Source: Candidatus Butyricimonas faecavium
GTDB lineage: Bacteria > Bacteroidota > Bacteroidia > Bacteroidales > Marinifilaceae
Direction of reading: 5' to 3'
Length of the DNA: 43,316 nt
Assembly: GCA_944321125.1 (NCBI GenBank)
Contig: CALUKD010000031.1
Coordinates: 1 to 43,316, forward strand
Part shown: piece after piece, positions 15,718-25,902 of the stretch
Layout: each line of letters begins with the position of its first letter
Position numbering within the stretch: position 1 is the stretch's first letter
Position numbers and translations under genes: made by a program
Notes under the pieces: generated by a model
Told to the model about the DNA's origin: nothing
Database searches by the model: none
The model's input: only the letters and a program-made list of their open reading frames with translations

Positions 15718-16656
15718 ATGAATATTCGAATCGGCTTTTGGATGTTATGCCTGATCTCCCTTGTGGCTTGTAAAGGGAAAACTTCAGGAGTACAAGATAC
15801 CTTGTTTAGCGGGGTAATTCGAGTTGCAGTCGACGAAACGCTGTTTCCCTTGGCCGAGGAAGAGATTGCAGTTTTTGAAGCGCAATATAATCAGACAGGT
15901 ATCGTCCCGATATATACGAGTGAAGTGGATGCAATAACCCTGTTGTTACGCGACAGCGTGCGCTGGGTGTTGGCCACACGCCCTTTATCGGGGGACGAAT
16001 TAGAGTCATTCCACAGCAATAAGTTTTTTCCGGAGTCCATCAAGATAGCTACTGATGGTGTTGCTTTGATTGTAAACAGGCAAAATGCCGATTCGATATT
16101 TAACGTGAGTACTTTAAAGAAAATATTTTCCGGTGAGATAACACGTTGGAACCAATTGTCGGCGGACTCGAAATTGGGAGAAATACAAGTCGTGTTTGAC
16201 CACCGGAATTCCAGCACAGTACGTTACGTGCTGGATTCGATATGCGGGCGGGGTAACTTGTCTGATCGATGTCATGCCGCCGGAACGAATCGGGATGTCA
16301 TCGAGTATGTTACTCGAACTCCCGGTGCTATGGGGGTAATCGGGGTCAATTGGATTAGTGACGAACAGGATTCTTTATGCCGGGATTTTCGAAAAGAAAT
16401 ACAGGTGGTACGGATCAGTCGTGCGGAGTTACCTACTTACGGGAATAGTTACCAGCCTTACCAGTATTACCTCTACACGGGGCAATATCCATTATCTCGT
16501 GATATATACATTTTACTGAATGATCCCCGGAGCGCGCTTCCAACCGGGTTAACCTCCTTTTTTGCAGGAGCAAGAGGACAGCGAATCATATTGAAAGCCG
16601 GATTGTTACCTGCCACGATGCCCGTGAATATCGTGAACGTGAGGGACCAACTTTAA
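15718..16656 (+). CDS. PstS-like phosphate-binding lipoprotein of the TonB cluster
   Basis: A lipoprotein signal peptide ends in LVAC (Cys18). The remaining 295 residues have the PBP-like domain seen in PstS: DGVALIVNRQNADSIFNVS and LKKIFSGEITRWNQL are its typical strands, and TPGAMGVIGVNWI matches the late glycine-rich turn. PstS captures phosphate for an ABC importer, but no pstCAB genes are nearby. In this cluster the protein is embedded between tonB and a TPR gene, so it may act as an envelope sensor or structural partner rather than a nutrient-binding protein. The next gene starts in the same TAATG junction. Confidence 0.85.
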   Translation: MNIRIGFWMLCLISLVACKGKTSGVQDTLFSGVIRVAVDETLFPLAEEEIAVFEAQYNQTGIVPIYTSEVDAITLLLRDSVRWVLATRPLSGDELESFHSNKFFPESIKIATDGVALIVNRQNADSIFNVSTLKKIFSGEITRWNQLSADSKLGEIQVVFDHRNSSTVRYVLDSICGRGNLSDRCHAAGTNRDVIEYVTRTPGAMGVIGVNWISDEQDSLCRDFRKEIQVVRISRAELPTYGNSYQPYQYYLYTGQYPLSRDIYILLNDPRSALPTGLTSFFAGARGQRIILKAGLLPATMPVNIVNVRDQL

Positions 16657-16673
16657 TGAATAATTTTAAGATC

Positions 16674-18329
16674 ATGAAAACGAAATTAATTATATGCGGA
16701 TTATTTTGCTTGCTGGCAGCGACGAGCGTGAAGGCAGCAGACAATAAGGTCGGAATAGATCTTTATGAATCGGGAATGATCGGGGCTGCCAAGGCTTTTT
16801 TCCTCGATAATTTGAAGCAACAACGAGAGGGTGTCTTGCAAGCAGAAACCTGTTACTATTTGGGAGAATGTTATCTGGTGTTGGGACTTCGTGATTCTGC
16901 CGGGATATACTACCAGAAAGGGATAGAGTTTATGCCTGACTATTCTTGCAACCGGATCGGGTTAGTTGGGTTGAAATTGGGGAAAGATATGGACGGTGAA
17001 GAGTTGTTCAAAGAGGTGTTTACAAGCAAAAAAGACAAGAAAGATGCCGGCGTGCAGTTGGCAATAGCCAGAGCATATTTGTATGCAGGTAATATGACAA
17101 AAGCAATGGAACACGTGAATCAGGCGAGAGAGTTGGATGCTAAAAGTGGGTTGCCGTACTTGGTGGAAGGAGATATTCTGGCTGCACAGGGGAAAGTTGG
17201 GGAGGCTTGTGCCAAATACGAAATGGCCGCTTATTTTAGTCCGGATTGTGTGGGAGCATACTTAAAACAGGCTCGCTTGTATATGTCGGCCAATCGTTCC
17301 TTATCGTTGGAAAAGTTGGATAAAGCCCGGGAAGAATCCCCGGAATTTTGTGGTATCTATTGTATATTAGGGGAGCTGTATGAAATGGCCGGAGATAGTA
17401 AGGCTGCTGCTGATAATTATTCTAAATTTATTCAGTCAGGGTATTATGATCAGGATCATTTGTTGCGGTATGCCGGTATATTGTATTTCGATAAACAGTA
17501 TGAAAAGATGTTGCCTGTACTTCAATCCGTGTTGAAAGAAAAGCCGGAAGATTTGGTGGCAAAACGTTTATATGCTTATTGCCTTTCTAAACGGGAGAAT
17601 GGGGAAAAATGTCTGGAGGCTATAAAGCATTTTATAGAATCTACTCCCGAAGAGAGTCAGATTTGTCAGGATTATCTTTGTTACGCGGAACAGTTGACCG
17701 TGAAAAAAGAATATAATGAGGCAATTACTTATTATAAAAAGGCATTGAATGCGGATTGCAAGCGTCAGGAGTTATTGAAAGATATTGCGGATCTTTTCGT
17801 GAAAAATAGAGATTTGGATTCGGCCGTGGTCTATTATCAGCAATATTTTGATTTTGTGGAGGAACCGGCTGCGGAAGATTTGTTGAAACTGGGGAAATGT
17901 TACTATAATCTGGCTTGCCAGGATTCGGTGCCGGAATTGCAAAAGGAAGAGCTGATAAAAGCAGATACTTTATTCAAAGAGTTAAGTATCCAAGTTCCTA
18001 ATAGTTACGTGAGTTATTTTTGGCGGGCCCGGGTAAATTCCATGCTTGATCCGGAAACAACGAAGGGGTTGGCAAAACCATATTATGAGAAAGTGATAGA
18101 AATAGGATCAGTACAACCGGAACGTTATAAACGAGAACTGATAGAAAGTTATAAATACTTGGGATATTATCATTACGTGATTGCTGATGCTATTACCACA
18201 AAAAATAATGGGAATCCTGATCCGGCAAAAGAAGAATACGGGGAGGCGAAGTCATTTTTCTCTAAAGTATTAACGTTGGATGCCAAGGATGAGGTGGCAT
18301 TGAAAGCTCTTGAGAGTATTAAGCTGTGA
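16674..18329 (+). CDS. Exported TPR-repeat protein
   Basis: A signal peptide (MKTKLIICGLFCLLAATSVKA) precedes about 530 residues of tandem helical repeats with the TPR pattern of Ala, Tyr and Leu positions. Examples are YYLGECYLVLGLRDSAGIYY and YNEAITYYKKALNADCKRQE, with a final set near AKSFFSKVLTLDAKDEVALKAL. The frame also allows an ATG at 16656, in a stop-start overlap TAATG with the PstS-like gene; I chose 16674 for its cleaner signal peptide. It is the last gene of the ExbB-TonB cluster and may scaffold the system in the periplasm. The exact partner is unknown. Confidence 0.87.
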   Translation: MKTKLIICGLFCLLAATSVKAADNKVGIDLYESGMIGAAKAFFLDNLKQQREGVLQAETCYYLGECYLVLGLRDSAGIYYQKGIEFMPDYSCNRIGLVGLKLGKDMDGEELFKEVFTSKKDKKDAGVQLAIARAYLYAGNMTKAMEHVNQARELDAKSGLPYLVEGDILAAQGKVGEACAKYEMAAYFSPDCVGAYLKQARLYMSANRSLSLEKLDKAREESPEFCGIYCILGELYEMAGDSKAAADNYSKFIQSGYYDQDHLLRYAGILYFDKQYEKMLPVLQSVLKEKPEDLVAKRLYAYCLSKRENGEKCLEAIKHFIESTPEESQICQDYLCYAEQLTVKKEYNEAITYYKKALNADCKRQELLKDIADLFVKNRDLDSAVVYYQQYFDFVEEPAAEDLLKLGKCYYNLACQDSVPELQKEELIKADTLFKELSIQVPNSYVSYFWRARVNSMLDPETTKGLAKPYYEKVIEIGSVQPERYKRELIESYKYLGYYHYVIADAITTKNNGNPDPAKEEYGEAKSFFSKVLTLDAKDEVALKALESIKL

Positions 18330-18352
18330 ATCGGTAAAAGTGTGTCGATTGT

Positions 18353-18380
18353 GGGGGTATTCTTGTATTAGAATATCCCC
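18353..18380 (+). terminator. Terminator after the ExbB-TonB-TPR operon
   Basis: Arms 18353-18362 and 18371-18380 (GGGGGTATTC with GAATATCCCC, one G-U) form a 10-bp stem with an 8-base loop, followed by AATTTTAAT. The U-tract is weak. Confidence 0.6.
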
Positions 18381-18486
18381 AATTTTAATAAAATGAAAAT
18401 TTAGTATTCGTAAAAGATTAAGTTTTGGTACGGAAATTGCTTTATAGCGGAAGAGTTGTTTATTGAATATTTAAATAGATTGAATT

Positions 18487-18879
18487 ATGAAGTGGATTTT
18501 GCGGGCGATACCAATTTTACTTTTGATGGTTTGTTTTGGAGGGCAAGCTATGCCGGAGGACATGCCAAGAGAAAGAAGAGTGGAGACCACCGGAGAATCG
18601 ATGAATAGTTCAGAGATTACAGCTACTTTTTCGGCAATTGATCTGACGGCCGTGTATGATTTTCTGGAGAAGTCATTTATGTTGACGGATATTGTGGATT
18701 TACCTGAGGACGTAGAAATTCAAAAAGACAAACGGGTGAGTTCTGCGAAAGAGATTCTTAAAAAAGATATTGATGGAAAGAATAGTCATGACGCGTGGCG
18801 TGATGAAATCTTTGATTACTTGTCTATGAAACATATCCAGGGATTTTATATTTACTGGATGAATAAGATGATTATTTAA
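18487..18879 (+). CDS. Exported 130-aa protein with C-terminal HIQGFY motif
   Basis: A hydrophobic N-terminus (about residues 4-20, ILRAIPILLLMVCFGGQAM) looks like a signal peptide. A charged middle section follows, and the protein ends in FDYLSMKHIQGFYIYWMNKMII. It has the same length as the protein at 11867 and shares the C-terminal pattern F-x-D-x-L-x3-H-x-Q-G-F-Y-x5-K-x-I-I. The middle parts do not align, so the tail is the conserved piece, possibly an interaction or sorting tail. It sits between the TPR gene and the ATP synthase operon. Family unknown. Confidence 0.7.
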   Translation: MKWILRAIPILLLMVCFGGQAMPEDMPRERRVETTGESMNSSEITATFSAIDLTAVYDFLEKSFMLTDIVDLPEDVEIQKDKRVSSAKEILKKDIDGKNSHDAWRDEIFDYLSMKHIQGFYIYWMNKMII

Positions 18880-18994
18880 TTTGTAATAATCATATAAACG
18901 TATCATTGGAATCTAGTACATGGCCTAAATATAGTATGGCCGGGAAGAAACTATTCTGAGTGAATATACGTTAAAGTTATAAGTTAGTATTTAA

Positions 18995-20527
<1,533 letters not shown>

Positions 20528-20556
20528 AGAATCTAAAATTTAAAATAATTAAGGTC

Positions 20557-20790
20557 ATGATTTTAAGAATAGTATCTCCGGAGAAAGTGATTTATAAAGG
20601 TGAGGTGCAAATGGTGAAATTGCCTGGTACGGTGGGGCAGTTTACCGTGTTGGAAAATCATGCGCCGTTAGTATCTACATTGACTCCGGGAGAAATTATC
20701 TATAAAGGGGTTGAAGAGGAAAAGAGTGTACAGATTTGCGGGGGTGTTGTGGAAGTTCGGGACAATAATGTGGTGGTTTGTATAAATTGA
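20557..20790 (+). CDS. atpC: ATP synthase F1 subunit epsilon (short form)
   Basis: This 77-aa protein holds only the N-terminal beta-sandwich of epsilon: it begins LRIVSPEKVIYKGEVQMVKLPGTVG and continues to CGGVVEVRDNNVVVCIN. E. coli epsilon has about 139 residues, including a C-terminal helical pair that inhibits ATP hydrolysis; that part is absent here, as in other Bacteroidetes. Inhibition by the helices is therefore not expected. It follows atpD by 29 bases and precedes atpB by 7. Confidence 0.95.
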   Translation: MILRIVSPEKVIYKGEVQMVKLPGTVGQFTVLENHAPLVSTLTPGEIIYKGVEEEKSVQICGGVVEVRDNNVVVCIN

Positions 20791-20797
20791 TGCACCT

Positions 20798-21931
20798 ATG
20801 AAGAATGATTTGAAATATATATTGTTGACATTTATTCTATTGGTCGGAACACTGACTGCGGGTGCGGTTGGACTGGCCGCAACGGGTGTTAGCGGAGAAG
20901 AATCGCAACAGGTCGAGGACGAGCTTGCCGTGCGGGTGGATTCCGTGATGCAGCAGGAGGAACGGGAGGATAAGGCTTTTGACCCTAAAAGGACTATTTT
21001 CGAGCATTTGGGGGACGAGTATGGATGGACGATTATCGGAAAGGTAACCATACCTCTGCCCGTGATTGTTCGGGATAATGGAGGGGAATGGTATTTTTTC
21101 AGTTCTTCACGTTTAGCAGACGGGAAAACATATAAAGGATTTCATATTGCCGGGGAAGGAGCTTATGAAGGGAAGATCGTGGGGGTAGATGCTACCGGAG
21201 ACGAATATCGTCCTTGTGATTTTTCTATCACCAAAAACGCTTTTTCCGTGATGATTAGCGGGCTGATCACGATGTTGATCGTGTTCTCGTTAGTTCGATT
21301 TTATAAAAGGAAAAAGTTTAAGGCCCCGCGTAAGGGAATGGGTGGTCTGGAAATGATCGTCGAAATGTTATATAAAGAAGTTATTGTCAGTGTGCTAGGA
21401 AAGGAATCTAAGCGATATGCACCCTATCTGTTGACATTGTTCTTTTTTATATTCGTATCCAATATGATGGGGTTGATAGCTGTATTCCCAGGTGGGGCGA
21501 ACGTGATGGGAAATATGTCAATTACGCTAGTCTTGGCATTGTGTACCTTCGTGGTGATTAATGTTTCCGGGACGAAAGAGTACTGGAAAGAGATATTTTG
21601 GCCGGATGTACCTATGGGATTGAAATGTCCGGTACCCTTATTGCCTGTTATCGAGATATTCGGAGTGTTCACGAAACCGGTGGCCTTGATGATTCGTCTT
21701 TTCGCTAATATGTTGGGAGGACACTTGATTGTGTTGGTGCTGATTTCGTTAATCTTTTTATTTAGTGTGATGGGACAGGTGGTATTGGGTGTTACAGCTG
21801 TATTTTCAGTATTGTTTGCCGTGTTTATGAACTTGATTCACGTGTTGATCGGGTTTATTCAAGCATACGTGTTTATGTTGCTTTCAACAATCTTTATCGG
21901 GTTGGCGAGAGTGAGGAAAGTTAAAAGCTAA
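20798..21931 (+). CDS. atpB: ATP synthase F0 subunit a with long N-terminal extension
   Basis: This 377-aa protein is about 100 residues longer than E. coli subunit a. A signal-like helix (about 7-30) and a charged, probably extramembrane stretch (about 35-145) precede the membrane domain. The conserved proton-path Arg lies in ALMIRLFANMLGG (R300), and the following LVLISLIFLF and FIQAYVFMLLSTIF helices match the family. It follows atpC directly, with no atpI gene between. N-terminally extended a subunits are usual in Bacteroidetes. Confidence 0.95.
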   Translation: MKNDLKYILLTFILLVGTLTAGAVGLAATGVSGEESQQVEDELAVRVDSVMQQEEREDKAFDPKRTIFEHLGDEYGWTIIGKVTIPLPVIVRDNGGEWYFFSSSRLADGKTYKGFHIAGEGAYEGKIVGVDATGDEYRPCDFSITKNAFSVMISGLITMLIVFSLVRFYKRKKFKAPRKGMGGLEMIVEMLYKEVIVSVLGKESKRYAPYLLTLFFFIFVSNMMGLIAVFPGGANVMGNMSITLVLALCTFVVINVSGTKEYWKEIFWPDVPMGLKCPVPLLPVIEIFGVFTKPVALMIRLFANMLGGHLIVLVLISLIFLFSVMGQVVLGVTAVFSVLFAVFMNLIHVLIGFIQAYVFMLLSTIFIGLARVRKVKS

Positions 21932-21935
21932 AAAC

Positions 21936-22256
<321 letters not shown>

Positions 22257-22265
22257 AAAGAAGCT

Positions 22266-22763
22266 ATGTCATTATTTACACCGGAATTCGGATTAGTGTT
22301 TTGGATGCTGGTTGTCTTTTTGATTCTTTTCGGCATTCTGGCAAAATACGCCTGGCCGGCTATTGTCCGGATGATGGACGAGCGGGCTGATTTTATTGAT
22401 AAAGGCGTAGAGTATGCCCGGGAGGCTAAAAGAGATCGCGAAAAGGCGCAAGAGGATGCCAAAGATTTGTTGACGGAAGCCCGTAAGCAACAATTAGAGG
22501 TATTGCAGCAGACAGAACGGCTGAAACGGGAGATGATAGCGGAAGCCCGAAAAGCGGCAGAAAACGAGGCAAAACAAGTGAGGGAAGCTGCCAACTTGTC
22601 GATAGAACAGGCAAAACGGGAAGCAGAATTACAATTGCGTAAACAAGTGGCATCTTTGTCTTTGCAAGTTGCAGAGAAAGTGATGCGTAAGGACTTGGCT
22701 ACCGATAAGAACCAGATGGAACTGATCGGTAAGTTGTTGAACGAGCTTGAGAATAAAGAGTAA
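22266..22763 (+). CDS. atpF: ATP synthase F0 subunit b
   Basis: This 165-aa protein has one N-terminal membrane helix (about 9-28, GLVFWMLVVFLILFGILAKYAW) and then a long, charged helical stalk rich in Ala, Glu, Lys and Arg. The stalk dimerises and joins F0 to F1 through subunit delta. It is 9 bases after atpE. Confidence 0.96.
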   Translation: MSLFTPEFGLVFWMLVVFLILFGILAKYAWPAIVRMMDERADFIDKGVEYAREAKRDREKAQEDAKDLLTEARKQQLEVLQQTERLKREMIAEARKAAENEAKQVREAANLSIEQAKREAELQLRKQVASLSLQVAEKVMRKDLATDKNQMELIGKLLNELENKE

Positions 22764-22774
22764 AGGAGGAGAGT

Positions 22775-23323
22775 ATGGACGAAGGATTGATTGCTCGAAG
22801 GTATGCAAAGGCCGTGTTTCGATACGCGCAGGAGTTAAATGCTGCTGATGCAGTGTATGAGAAGATGAAATTATTCGAGAAAAATTATATCGCTCATCCC
22901 GACTTGCAGAAAGCTTTGTTAAATCCGTTGTTATCACCCGAGGATAAGGAAATGCTGCTCTCCACGGCTATCGGGATAGAACCGGGAGAGGCATACATCA
23001 AGGGTATTCGTTTGTTGATAAGAAACCACCGGGAAATGTATGTCAGGTCAATTTGCCTGATGTTTCAGAAGATTTACCGGGCAGCAAACGGGATTATCCG
23101 GGTGAAGATCATCACGGCGATGGAGTTGTCGGACGAGACGATGGATAAGATCAAAGAGTTCGTGCGGCGTCATACTGATAAGACAATAGAGTTTGTCCAT
23201 AAGGTTGATCCCTCGATTATCGGAGGTTTTATATTACAGATTGGATCCCGGCAACTAGATGCCTCACTGATGAAAGAGCTGAAGGAGATGAGTCTCCAGT
23301 TTGGATTTTTAGATTATAAATGA
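22775..23323 (+). CDS. atpH: ATP synthase F1 subunit delta
   Basis: This 182-aa protein has the OSCP/delta fold: RRYAKAVFRYAQEL near the N-terminus, PLLSPEDKEMLL in the middle and, at the C-terminus, DPSIIGGFILQIGSRQLDAS, the typical delta motif. It links the b stalk to the top of alpha-beta. The start is 11 bases after the atpF stop, with GGAGGAGAG just before. Confidence 0.96.
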   Translation: MDEGLIARRYAKAVFRYAQELNAADAVYEKMKLFEKNYIAHPDLQKALLNPLLSPEDKEMLLSTAIGIEPGEAYIKGIRLLIRNHREMYVRSICLMFQKIYRAANGIIRVKIITAMELSDETMDKIKEFVRRHTDKTIEFVHKVDPSIIGGFILQIGSRQLDASLMKELKEMSLQFGFLDYK

Positions 23324-23370
23324 ATCCTTCGGGAGGATGACAAGAAGAACGTGTTAGCCTTGTGAGGCCG

Positions 23371-23405
23371 GAATTTAAAATCTAAAATCATTAAATCTAA
23401 AATTA
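23371..23405 (+). repeat. AT-rich repeat upstream of atpA
   Basis: A 35-base stretch identical to that before atpE (21952-21986). It lies in the 91-base gap between atpH and atpA, 10 bases before the atpA start. Confidence 0.7.
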
Positions 23406-23414
23406 TTTAGGGTT

Positions 23415-24989
23415 ATGTTGAAAGCGAATGAAATATCAGATATTTTAGAAATGCAACTCAAGGAGGTCGATACGAAGATGGCTTTCGAAGAGGTGGGAAC
23501 CGTGATGGAGGTTGGTGACGGGGTGGCCCACGTGTTCGGGTTGGATAATGTGCAGGCTAACGAGTTGCTGGAATTTGAGAACGGGGTTCGTGGAGTTGCA
23601 ATGAACTTGGAGGAAGATAATGTGGGAGTGATTCTGATGAATGCCGGTGATCGGGTGAAGGAAAATTACACGGTGAAACGTACGGGAAGTATTGCTTCCG
23701 TGAAGGTGGGTGAGGGATTGCTTGGACGGGTTGTCAACACGCTGGGTGAACCTATCGACGGAGCCGGACCCATTGAAGGGGAATTAATACAGTTACCGTT
23801 GGAACGTAAGGCTCCGGGGGTAATCTATCGTCAACCGGTGAAAGAACCGTTACAGACAGGGATCAAGGCGATTGATTCCATGGTACCGATCGGACGGGGA
23901 CAGCGGGAGCTGATCATCGGAGACCGTCAGACCGGAAAGACATCTATTGCCGTGGATACGATTTTGAACCAGAAAAGAAATTTCGATAACGGTGATCCGA
24001 TTTATTGTATTTACGTGGCTATTGGTCAGAAAGCATCATCTGTAGCCATGTTGGTGAACACGTTGCAGGAGAGAGGTGCGATGCAGTACACGGTCGTTGT
24101 TGCGGCAAACGCATCCGACTCGGCAGCTATGCGTTATTATGCACCCTTTGCGGGAGCGACGATTGGGGAGTATTTTCGGGACAGTGGTCGTCACGCATTA
24201 GTCGTGTATGACGATCTTTCCAAACAGGCTGTCGCTTATCGTGAGATTTCTTTGATTTTGCGTCGTCCTTCCGGGCGTGAGGCTTATCCGGGAGATATAT
24301 TCTATTTACATTCTCGTTTGTTGGAACGGGCAGCACGAATTATATCCAGTGATGAGATGGCACAGACGATGAATGATCTGCCGGATGTGTTGAGACCCAC
24401 TGCTAAAGGAGGTGGTTCATTAACCGCATTGCCGATTATCGAGACTCAGGCAGGAGACGTGTCGGCGTATATTCCGACCAATGTTATTTCTATCACGGAC
24501 GGGCAGATTTTCCTTGAGGCAGGATTGTTTAACGAAGGGGTACGTCCCGCAATTAACGTAGGTATTTCTGTATCTCGTGTCGGTGGTAATGCTCAAGTAA
24601 AAGCCATGAAGAAGATTGCCGGAACATTGAAGATTGACCAAGCCCAGTACCGGGAATTGGAGGCTTTCTCTAAGTTTGGAGGAGACATGGATTCAGTGAC
24701 GGAAATGGTGATCGATAAAGGACGTAAGAACGCTCAGTTATTGATTCAGCCCCAGCATGCGCCGATGCCCGTGGAGGAAGAGATTGCCGTGATTTATTGT
24801 GGTACACAAGGGTTGTTGCGTAACGTGGATTTGAAACATGTAGCCGAGTTTGAGAAGATGTTTCTGGAGATATTGCGATCCAAATACCAAAAAGAGATTT
24901 TAGAGCCGTTGCGGGAGGGGGTTCTGGATGAGAATGTATCTAAATTATTAGAAGAAGTAGCCACGGAAGTGGGGCAGACTTTTAATTAG
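23415..24989 (+). CDS. atpA: ATP synthase F1 subunit alpha
   Basis: This 524-aa non-catalytic nucleotide-binding subunit has the P-loop GDRQTGKT at 169-176, the alpha-specific [17 protein letters not shown] lead-in, and [19 protein letters not shown] and SISDG-like [10 protein letters not shown] segments further on. It forms the hexamer with beta. A gap of 91 bases carrying the AT-rich repeat separates it from atpH, while atpG follows by 17 bases. Confidence 0.98.
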   Translation: MLKANEISDILEMQLKEVDTKMAFEEVGTVMEVGDGVAHVFGLDNVQANELLEFENGVRGVAMNLEEDNVGVILMNAGDRVKENYTVKRTGSIASVKVGEGLLGRVVNTLGEPIDGAGPIEGELIQLPLERKAPGVIYRQPVKEPLQTGIKAIDSMVPIGRGQRELIIGDRQTGKTSIAVDTILNQKRNFDNGDPIYCIYVAIGQKASSVAMLVNTLQERGAMQYTVVVAANASDSAAMRYYAPFAGATIGEYFRDSGRHALVVYDDLSKQAVAYREISLILRRPSGREAYPGDIFYLHSRLLERAARIISSDEMAQTMNDLPDVLRPTAKGGGSLTALPIIETQAGDVSAYIPTNVISITDGQIFLEAGLFNEGVRPAINVGISVSRVGGNAQVKAMKKIAGTLKIDQAQYRELEAFSKFGGDMDSVTEMVIDKGRKNAQLLIQPQHAPMPVEEEIAVIYCGTQGLLRNVDLKHVAEFEKMFLEILRSKYQKEILEPLREGVLDENVSKLLEEVATEVGQTFN

Positions 24990-25006
24990 TTCATAAAGTA
25001 AAAATT

Positions 25007-25879
25007 ATGGCATCAACACGTGAATTGAAAGGAAGGATAAATTCGGTACATTCTTCTCAAAAGATAACCGGAGCCATGAAGATGATTTCTTCTGCCCGGT
25101 TGAGAAAGTCTGAGAATGCATTGAATCATGCCCGTCCTTACATGGAACAGTTGCAAAATATACTGGATCATATTGCAAGTGAAATTAATGATTATCAGTC
25201 TCCGTTAAGTCAGGATCGTCCGGTTCAACGGGTCGCAATTGTTATTTTTGCTGCCAATGAAGGTTTATGTGGCGCTTTTAACCTGCTATTATACAAGAAA
25301 TTATTGGAGACATTAAAAGAGTATGATGGTAAGGTTAAATCGCCTGTTTTCGTTTATCCCGTGGGGAGAAAGCTCGTGAACGATATAAAACGAACGAGGG
25401 GGGTGGAGGTTATGCCGATCCCCGATCTTTTCGAAAAAAAACAATATGCAGAAGGAGCAACGGCATTGGCAGATGAATTAATTCATCGTTTTTTGGAGAA
25501 GGATGTGGATCGGGTCGAAGTTATTTATGCTCATTATAAGAGTATGGGAACACAGATCATCAGTCGGGAGCAGTTACTTCCGTGGGTACCTCAGGAAACG
25601 AAAGCTCTTTCAGATAAAGAACGAAATAAAGTATATATTTACGAGCCGGATTGCGAAGAGATATTGGAGACGATTTATCCGTTGGTTATCCATTCCACGA
25701 TGTATCGGTACCTACTGGAAAATCAGACTTCAGAACAGGCCTCTCGCATCTTGTCTATGCAAATGGCAAATGATAATGCTATTAAGTTGTTGAAAAACTT
25801 GCAATTGGAATACAATAAGTTGAGACAACAGAATATTACGGCCGAGTTGATGGACATTGTGGGTGGGTCGATAGAGTGA
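25007..25879 (+). CDS. atpG: ATP synthase F1 subunit gamma
   Basis: This 290-aa central rotor subunit has the N-terminal helix SVHSSQKITGAMKMISSARLR and the C-terminal helix MANDNAIKLLKNLQLEYNKLRQQNIT. The middle part, with EGLCGAFN, is the Rossmann-like domain. It ends the ATP synthase operon; the next gene starts 23 bases later in the same direction and may be cotranscribed. Confidence 0.97.
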   Translation: MASTRELKGRINSVHSSQKITGAMKMISSARLRKSENALNHARPYMEQLQNILDHIASEINDYQSPLSQDRPVQRVAIVIFAANEGLCGAFNLLLYKKLLETLKEYDGKVKSPVFVYPVGRKLVNDIKRTRGVEVMPIPDLFEKKQYAEGATALADELIHRFLEKDVDRVEVIYAHYKSMGTQIISREQLLPWVPQETKALSDKERNKVYIYEPDCEEILETIYPLVIHSTMYRYLLENQTSEQASRILSMQMANDNAIKLLKNLQLEYNKLRQQNITAELMDIVGGSIE

Positions 25880-25902
25880 TTTATGATATAATAGTTTAAT
25901 TT

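Noticed and set aside
15718-16656. Classical phosphate uptake operon
   Set aside because: No pstC, pstA, pstB or phoU lies nearby; the neighbours are TonB motor genes.
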